From JAZGGS01 sp963749485 (lineage in GTDB: Bacteria; Bacteroidota; Ignavibacteria; Ignavibacteriales; Ignavibacteriaceae): 21,665 nucleotides of DNA. Every line of letters starts with the position of its first letter. Position 1 is the first letter of the stretch. The notes under the pieces are model-generated. The model was given only the letters and a program-made list of their open reading frames with translations. It made no database searches and was not told where the DNA came from. The position numbers were made by a program, and so were the translations under genes. Below, piece after piece: positions 16,977 to 21,665 of the stretch. The stretch covers positions 1 to 21,665 of the forward strand of contig CAVVMV010000037.1 of assembly GCA_963749485.1 (NCBI GenBank), in the 5' to 3' direction.

Positions 16977-18680
16977 TTAGTTGTTTATAACTCTCTCATT
17001 CATTTTTAGGAACGAATTTATTAGCAGCGATAAGATTATTACAAGAATACAGCCAATCACGTTATACCATAGGAACGGAATTTCTGTAAAAAAGTAACAA
17101 TAAAGCACAACAGCTTCTGCTGTAAGAGCTGCAAGAAATGTAGGCGTACCCGGTACCTTCCTTAAGTAAAATGCTGTCAAAAATATTCCTAAAATAGTAC
17201 CATAAACTAAGGATCCGAGAATATTTACAGCTTCAATTAGGGAACCAAGATGATGAGCAAAAAGCGCGAAGGTGATTGCATAAATTCCCCAGAATACAGT
17301 TGCAGTTTTTGATGCATTAAGATAATGTGAATCGCTCGCTTCTTTTTTTATTAGTCTTTTATAAAAATCTATTACAGAAGTTGTTGCAAGTGCATTAAGC
17401 TCAGCTGAAGTTGAAGACATTGAAGCAGAAAGAATTGCAGCAAGAACAAGCCCAACTAAACCTATCGGCAAAAAGTTTATAATAAAAGTTAAGAAAATGT
17501 AATTCGTATCATTAGTATCTGCATCAGGATTTGCTTCCTGGATTAGTCCTAATGCCTCTTCCCTAATAAGTGATGCTTCATTATGCTGCGCTAACATTTC
17601 TTCAGTTTTTTGATCAACTAAATCTTCATCCCCCGATTCAATGGATGTTAGAAGCTCACGGATGGTTTCCTGCTTCTCTTTATAAATATTATCGTATTCA
17701 TATTCAAGATTGTTGTATTCCGCCGCATAAGAACTTTCCTTTATGTTTTTAGTTTCCATAGTATTAAAAGTAAGAGGAGGAGTGACAAACTGGTAAAAAA
17801 CAAATACCATCGCGCCGATAAAAAGAATTATAAACTGCATCGGCACTTTTACAATACCGTTTGTAAGCAAACCCATCCTGCTTTCGGCAATTGAACTTCC
17901 CGCTAAATACCTCTGAACTTGTGATTGATCCGTACCAAAATATGAAAGCATTAAAAAGGTTCCGCCAATTATTCCTGTCCAGAAAGTGTACCTGTTGCTA
18001 AGATCAAAAGAAAAATCGATTGCGTTCAGCTTTCCCATTTTTCCAGCAATATATGCAGCATCTATTACTGAAACATCCTGCGGGAGAAGCATATAAGTTG
18101 TGATGAAAGCAGAAAACATTCCTGCTGTAATTATTATCATTTGTAAAAGGTGGGTTTTGTTTACAGCGTTTGTTCCTCCGACAGTTGTGTAAAGAATTAC
18201 CATCGCGCCAATTAAAATAATTGTTAAGTTGATTTCCCAACCGAGGATAACTGATAAAATTAGTGCAGGAGCATAAATAGTAAAACCAGCTGCAAGCCCA
18301 CGCTGCGTAAGAAATAGTGCGCTGCCTAACATCCTGTTTTTTAAATCAAAACGCTTTTCAAGATATTCATAAGCTGTGTAAACATTTAGTTTATTATAAA
18401 GTGGTACCGCAGTAACGGAAAGAATTATCATTGCAATTGGCAGCCCAAGGTAAAACTGTACGAATCGCATCCCATCAACATATGCCTGACCAGGCGTGGA
18501 GAGAAAAGTTATTGCACTGGCTTGAGTTGCCATGATAGAGAGTGCTATTGTCCACCACCTGGTCGTTCTTCCTGAGCGGATGTATGAATCAATATCTTTT
18601 GTCTTCCTTGTTTTCCATGTTCCGTAAATAACCACGAAAGCAAGAAAACCGCACATCACCAGCAAGTCAAGCGCGCTCAC
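16977..18680 (-). CDS. SSS-family sodium/solute symporter with 90-residue coiled-coil-like insert
   Basis: This uninterrupted 567-residue carrier begins at GTG 18680, overlapping the stop of the small peptide gene by 4 bases (GTGA). SSS features include the first-helix region (TKDIDSYIRSGRTTRWW), SIMATQASAITFLSTPG in the second helix, which forms part of the Na+/substrate site, and AAILSASMSSTSAELNALAT, the conserved Na+-site helix. Between two helices, residues about 302-393 form a soluble, charged, heptad-like stretch (YAAEYNNLEYEYDNIYKEKQ ... SLIREEALGLIQEANPDADT) not present in the core fold. The substrate is unknown. Its position after a secreted PIG-L deacetylase suggests a sugar or amide product of that enzyme, which is only inference. 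Confidence 0.9.
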   Translation of the reverse strand: MSALDLLVMCGFLAFVVIYGTWKTRKTKDIDSYIRSGRTTRWWTIALSIMATQASAITFLSTPGQAYVDGMRFVQFYLGLPIAMIILSVTAVPLYNKLNVYTAYEYLEKRFDLKNRMLGSALFLTQRGLAAGFTIYAPALILSVILGWEINLTIILIGAMVILYTTVGGTNAVNKTHLLQMIIITAGMFSAFITTYMLLPQDVSVIDAAYIAGKMGKLNAIDFSFDLSNRYTFWTGIIGGTFLMLSYFGTDQSQVQRYLAGSSIAESRMGLLTNGIVKVPMQFIILFIGAMVFVFYQFVTPPLTFNTMETKNIKESSYAAEYNNLEYEYDNIYKEKQETIRELLTSIESGDEDLVDQKTEEMLAQHNEASLIREEALGLIQEANPDADTNDTNYIFLTFIINFLPIGLVGLVLAAILSASMSSTSAELNALATTSVIDFYKRLIKKEASDSHYLNASKTATVFWGIYAITFALFAHHLGSLIEAVNILGSLVYGTILGIFLTAFYLRKVPGTPTFLAALTAEAVVLYCYFFTEIPFLWYNVIGCILVIILSLLINSFLKMNERVINN

Positions 18681-18820
18681 TCAAACACCTTTGTAAACAA
18701 ATAAAATATTAACACCAGAAAAACCAGGTTAAAAAAAACAAAAGAATAAAGCCGTTTCCAGGTTTTCAAAATCGGGGGGGGATTATCATCACTTTCTATT
18801 TTTTGGGAAGAATTATTCAA
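18677..18820 (-). CDS. 47-aa single-helix membrane peptide between pigL and the symporter
   Basis: A TTG start at 18820 overlaps the end of the PIG-L gene by 8 bases and has AGGA about 8 nt upstream. It reads NNSSQKIESDDNPPPILKTW, a basic patch KR, and one hydrophobic helix (about residues 25-42, LYSFVFFNLVFLVLIFYLF), ending TKVFE. Its TGA overlaps the GTG start of the symporter in GTGA. The frame crosses a run of eight C (plus-strand G at 18774-18781) without breaking. Overlap on both sides and an N-in single helix indicate a real, translationally coupled gene. I do not recognise a family; by position it may be a small subunit of the symporter. Confidence 0.6.
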   Translation of the reverse strand: MNNSSQKIESDDNPPPILKTWKRLYSFVFFNLVFLVLIFYLFTKVFE

Positions 18821-21290
18821 TATTTTTTCCTGCAGAAATCAAGTTGATAAAGAGATTGTAAGCGCCGGGCACGCCTGCTGGCAATTCTCTAAAGAAGGAT
18901 AATCCTGTATAAATAAAAACACCATCTCCATACTCTGAGTACAAAAGAGAACCCTGTTTAGGAGCTTCACCTCGATCGTTCATTTCCAGGATTGGTTCAT
19001 AGTTATCATCCCATTCATCCGGAAAATACAAACCTCTTTCCTGTATCCATCCCTCAAAATCTTTTTCGGTTATACGATTAGGAAAGTTTAGCAGTGGATG
19101 ACCAGGTATTAACAAATTAACTTTTGCATCTTCTTCGGTTACACGGTCGCGGGAAATCTTAAACTCATAAGGACCCGGTTCAGCATAGCTCTTGCCAAGC
19201 GTGTTATACTGAACAATGTAAGTCCCACCGTTATAAACATATTCCATAAGCTTATCTTGATAGATATTCATTCTTTTATTTGTGTTGTATGTTCTTATCC
19301 CTGCGATTATAACATCATAGCTGGAAAGATTTCCGTTAGAGAGATCTTCATCATTTAAATAAGCAACATCAAAACCTAACTCTTTAAGATAATAAGGAAT
19401 TTTATCTCCCGAACCTTCAATGTAGCCGATTGTGTTTACTATTTTCTGTACATCATTTAATCTAACAAACTTTGCTTTTGACTGCGGGAAGACTGTTTGC
19501 AACGGAATATGATCATAATCAATAGTAACAAAACTATTCCGGTAAGTTTTATTTTCAATTATCAGCTCCGCTTTTACAACTGCTTCATCAATTCCTTCTG
19601 GAGGTGTTACATTAATTATAAACTGCTTCTCATCATACTTCTTCTCCAATTTAAATTCTATTTCTGATGGTTCGATTACCCAGCCAGCCCGAGCTGTGAG
19701 AAATAATTTTCCAGTTGAATTTTCTTTTAGGTTTTTGATGATGAGCCGCACTTCTCTCTTTTCATTTGATGGGAAAAGATATAAACTGCTTTCGAAATTA
19801 ACAGTTACCGGTGGGGCAATTGAAACAGGGTAATAAACTTCTCCTTTTGTAGGAACGCTTTCCCTGTAAAGAACAGGTGTTGTGAAGACAAATCTACTGC
19901 TATCCAGGGAAACACGAAAGCGAGCTAAAAGTGAGGGAGGGCTAACAGGTAAATCTCTCATTAGCTGGTCTTCTATTGTAAAAATATTTCCTTCATCTCT
20001 CACCATTAACCAGTGAGGTTGAGTGATTTGAATATTTTCAGGAATTTGAATTTCCTCATCTAATGAAATTATTTCTCCTTTTTCTAATTGTTGGTTCTGT
20101 AACGAAACAATTGATTGAGAGGTGATATGAACTCCTTCCAATAGAAAATTTAAACCTGATCTGTTTACAATTGCGGTAGAGACTTTCACTTTATCTCCCG
20201 GCGTATAAACTTTTTCATCCACAATTGCTTCAACCCAGATGCCCGCACAGGATTTTATTATTTGAAGTAGCTCATGGCTTTTAACATGCACCCAATAATT
20301 ATCATCTAATTCATTCATCAAAGAATAAGCTTTTGATAGCAATGGAATAATAGCTGAAGGATTCTCTGCATCAAAATTATGTTCTGCTTCTTTAAGCAGT
20401 GAACCTATTTTATCAGTTCCGTCAATTCTTCTCCAGGATATATCGATATCTTTAAAAAGATTGTTTGCAGCTTTATCCCCATCCATTAAAAGAAAATAAT
20501 TATAACGATTGCCACGCCAGGCTTCAAATCCAAAACCCTGACTTTTATGCATGCTCCTACTCTCCTCCGAAATTTCTGTGTACGATTTTCCAAGAAGGGG
20601 ATTATAGCTTCCTAAGTTAACAGAAATAAGAGTATCAGCAGAAATTCCCATTTGATTAAATGCTGGTGTCCACCCATTCCAGTAGATTCTTTTTGGCTGC
20701 CATGGATTTACATATTCAAGCTGCTCCGGAAATGCTCCCTGATCTCCGGCTAAACGAAATGCTTCCAGTGCAAGAATCGCTGATGCAGTGTGCTGTCCAT
20801 GTCTTCCTTCCCCGGTAATTGGAAACCTTGTTACAATCACATCGGGTTTGAATTTCCTGATCACCCAAACAACATCCGAAAGGATTTTTTCTTTATCCCA
20901 GAATTTAAACGTCTCTTCCGGTGATTTAGTATAACCGAAATCTATCGCGCGTGTAAAAAACTGTTCTGCGCCGTCTTTCTTTCTTGCCTGTAAAAGTTCC
21001 TCCGTTCTTATAACTCCCAGCAGTTCCGCCTGCTCATCTCCAACAAGGTTTTGTCCACCATCACCTCGCGTTAATGAAAGGTAACCGGTTCGCAGCAGTT
21101 TTTCAGAAGAACAATAAGTTAGGAAAGCCGTATTTTCATCATCAGGATGAGCACCAATATAAAGCACACTTCCAAGAACATTAAGTTTTTTAAGCGCAAG
21201 CTTAATTTCAGATGCATTCATTACTTTGTTTGGTTGAGGGTAAATTAGTAATGAGAGGAGTGGTAAGAGGAATAAAAGTTTTTTAAGCAT
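18813..21290 (-). CDS. Secreted PIG-L family deacetylase with C-terminal glutaminase-like domain
   Basis: This intact 825-residue protein has a signal peptide (MLKKLLFLLPLLSLLIYPQP). A PIG-L/LmbE deacetylase domain of roughly 200-250 residues follows, with the zinc motif GAHPDDEN (46-53), SLTRGDGGQN, RTEELLQARK and the distal zinc histidine in GRHGQHTASA. The middle, about 370-610, is beta-rich with NEW3/Ig-like character (EKREVRLIIKNLKENSTGKL). The last ~200 residues look like a type 1 glutamine-amidotransferase/ThuA-like flavodoxin fold (YYLKELGFDVAYLNDEDL, YDVIIAGIRTYNTN, YVYNGGTYIVQYN). PIG-L enzymes remove N-acetyl groups from amino sugars or related conjugates. Here that would occur outside the cytoplasm, and the product may feed the downstream symporter. 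The start codon has no clear Shine-Dalgarno sequence. Confidence 0.88.
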   Translation of the reverse strand: MLKKLLFLLPLLSLLIYPQPNKVMNASEIKLALKKLNVLGSVLYIGAHPDDENTAFLTYCSSEKLLRTGYLSLTRGDGGQNLVGDEQAELLGVIRTEELLQARKKDGAEQFFTRAIDFGYTKSPEETFKFWDKEKILSDVVWVIRKFKPDVIVTRFPITGEGRHGQHTASAILALEAFRLAGDQGAFPEQLEYVNPWQPKRIYWNGWTPAFNQMGISADTLISVNLGSYNPLLGKSYTEISEESRSMHKSQGFGFEAWRGNRYNYFLLMDGDKAANNLFKDIDISWRRIDGTDKIGSLLKEAEHNFDAENPSAIIPLLSKAYSLMNELDDNYWVHVKSHELLQIIKSCAGIWVEAIVDEKVYTPGDKVKVSTAIVNRSGLNFLLEGVHITSQSIVSLQNQQLEKGEIISLDEEIQIPENIQITQPHWLMVRDEGNIFTIEDQLMRDLPVSPPSLLARFRVSLDSSRFVFTTPVLYRESVPTKGEVYYPVSIAPPVTVNFESSLYLFPSNEKREVRLIIKNLKENSTGKLFLTARAGWVIEPSEIEFKLEKKYDEKQFIINVTPPEGIDEAVVKAELIIENKTYRNSFVTIDYDHIPLQTVFPQSKAKFVRLNDVQKIVNTIGYIEGSGDKIPYYLKELGFDVAYLNDEDLSNGNLSSYDVIIAGIRTYNTNKRMNIYQDKLMEYVYNGGTYIVQYNTLGKSYAEPGPYEFKISRDRVTEEDAKVNLLIPGHPLLNFPNRITEKDFEGWIQERGLYFPDEWDDNYEPILEMNDRGEAPKQGSLLYSEYGDGVFIYTGLSFFRELPAGVPGAYNLFINLISAGKNIE

Positions 21291-21604
21291 ATAAGTTATA
21301 TTTAATTATTAAAATTGAAGAATTGTAGTTTCGTCTTTGTTACCAATATTTTCTTCGGAAATTAAAAGAAAATGAATTGAAACGATTTTTACAATAATTT
21401 ACTTTAAGCTACTAAAAATAATTGATGAATTGTAGTTATTTAATTTGAGTAGAAATTAAAAAGAATATAATAACAAAAAATATATGTTTGCTGTTAGATT
21501 CTCAATCCGCTTCAACAAATGAATTTACAGCGCATTGAGGTATATCAATTACTTATATTTCTTATATTTACAGTGTATTTATCAATGAAACTCTAAATGA
21601 CCTG
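21291..21604. other. Divergent intergenic region between pigL and kdsA
   Basis: This is AT-rich, 314 bp, with no coding frame that I can support. It must hold the promoters of both divergent genes. No 11-bp TTAACA series, hairpin terminator or riboswitch-like structure is evident. Confidence 0.5.
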
Positions 21605-21665
21605 ATGATTGAAATTGAAGGAATAAAGTTAGGCGGAAATAACCCGTTTGTGCTTATTGCTGGTC
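21605..21665 (+). CDS. kdsA: 3-deoxy-8-phosphooctulonate synthase (KdsA), N-terminal fragment
   Basis: Only 20 codons are visible before the window ends. They read MIEIEGIKLGGNNPFVLIAG, and the FVLIAG end is the first strand of the KdsA/DAHP-synthase barrel, which usually continues PCVIE. KdsA condenses arabinose-5-phosphate with phosphoenolpyruvate to make the Kdo precursor of lipopolysaccharide. The ATG at 21605 has no Shine-Dalgarno sequence. A class I DAHP synthase-like relative is possible on so little sequence. Confidence 0.65.
   Translation, partial: MIEIEGIKLGGNNPFVLIAG

Noticed and set aside
16966..16977. AATATTAATATT palindrome near the symporter stop as a TetR operator
   Set aside because: Too AT-rich and short; it lies at the end of a gene rather than at a promoter core.
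18774..18781. Eight-G run as a likely frameshift or phase-variation tract
   Set aside because: The 47-aa peptide reads through it in one frame from its TTG to the coupled stop, so no slip is needed.
1..21665. CRISPR arrays, transposases, integrases, phage genes, toxin-antitoxin or defence genes
   Set aside because: Reading both strands shows no repeat-spacer pattern, terminal inverted repeats or proteins of these classes.

Overview
The window looks like a chromosomal fragment of an Ignavibacteria-type bacterium in the Bacteroidota/Chlorobiota group. Four things point there. A secreted protein carries a type IX secretion C-terminal sorting domain (QNYPNPFNP ... GIYFYQLQAG ... KMVLMK). A THX-type small ribosomal protein is present. 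The edge gene looks like kdsA, so the cell probably makes lipopolysaccharide. The DNA is AT-rich and has sodium/solute symporters and a PIG-L enzyme typical of that group. This is inferred from protein character, not from a database search.

Layout. Positions 1-1553 (+) hold the 3' part of an M1-family metallopeptidase. From 1.6 to 9.4 kb everything reads on the minus strand: a THX ribosomal protein with a long charged tail, a multi-pass membrane protein, a type IX-secreted propeller-like protein, a two-gene unit (70-aa membrane protein plus a large SSS symporter with a soluble C-terminal domain), and a phosphate-porin-like outer membrane protein. From 9.67 to 16.05 kb the plus strand carries a phosphate island: a Na/Pi cotransporter with a PhoU-like partner, then pstS-pstC-pstA-pstB-phoU. 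From 16.05 kb to 21.3 kb the minus strand carries a probable pigL / 47-aa membrane peptide / SSS symporter operon, followed by ytxH and a tetR regulator. The first 20 codons of a kdsA-like gene start at 21605 (+).

The phosphate genes read as one uptake and signalling system: a porin for outer-membrane entry, a lipoprotein PstS and the PstCAB pump for high-affinity uptake, a Na-coupled carrier for lower-affinity uptake, and two PhoU-type proteins. Two intergenic regions in this island carry TTAACA-like hexamers repeated every 11 bp, as in PhoP/PhoB boxes. These give a concrete regulatory hypothesis.

A strong caveat: about 23 apparent single-base frame breaks occur between 1 and 16.05 kb, including in pstA, pstB and phoU. 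There are none in the 5.6 kb after that. The pattern fits uncorrected sequencing or assembly indels better than gene decay, so broken genes are annotated across their full span. I see no CRISPR array, insertion sequence, tRNA or rRNA. No clear defence or wholly new system is visible. The most unusual items are the THX fusion, the tiny membrane proteins coupled to both symporters, and the Pho-box arrays.
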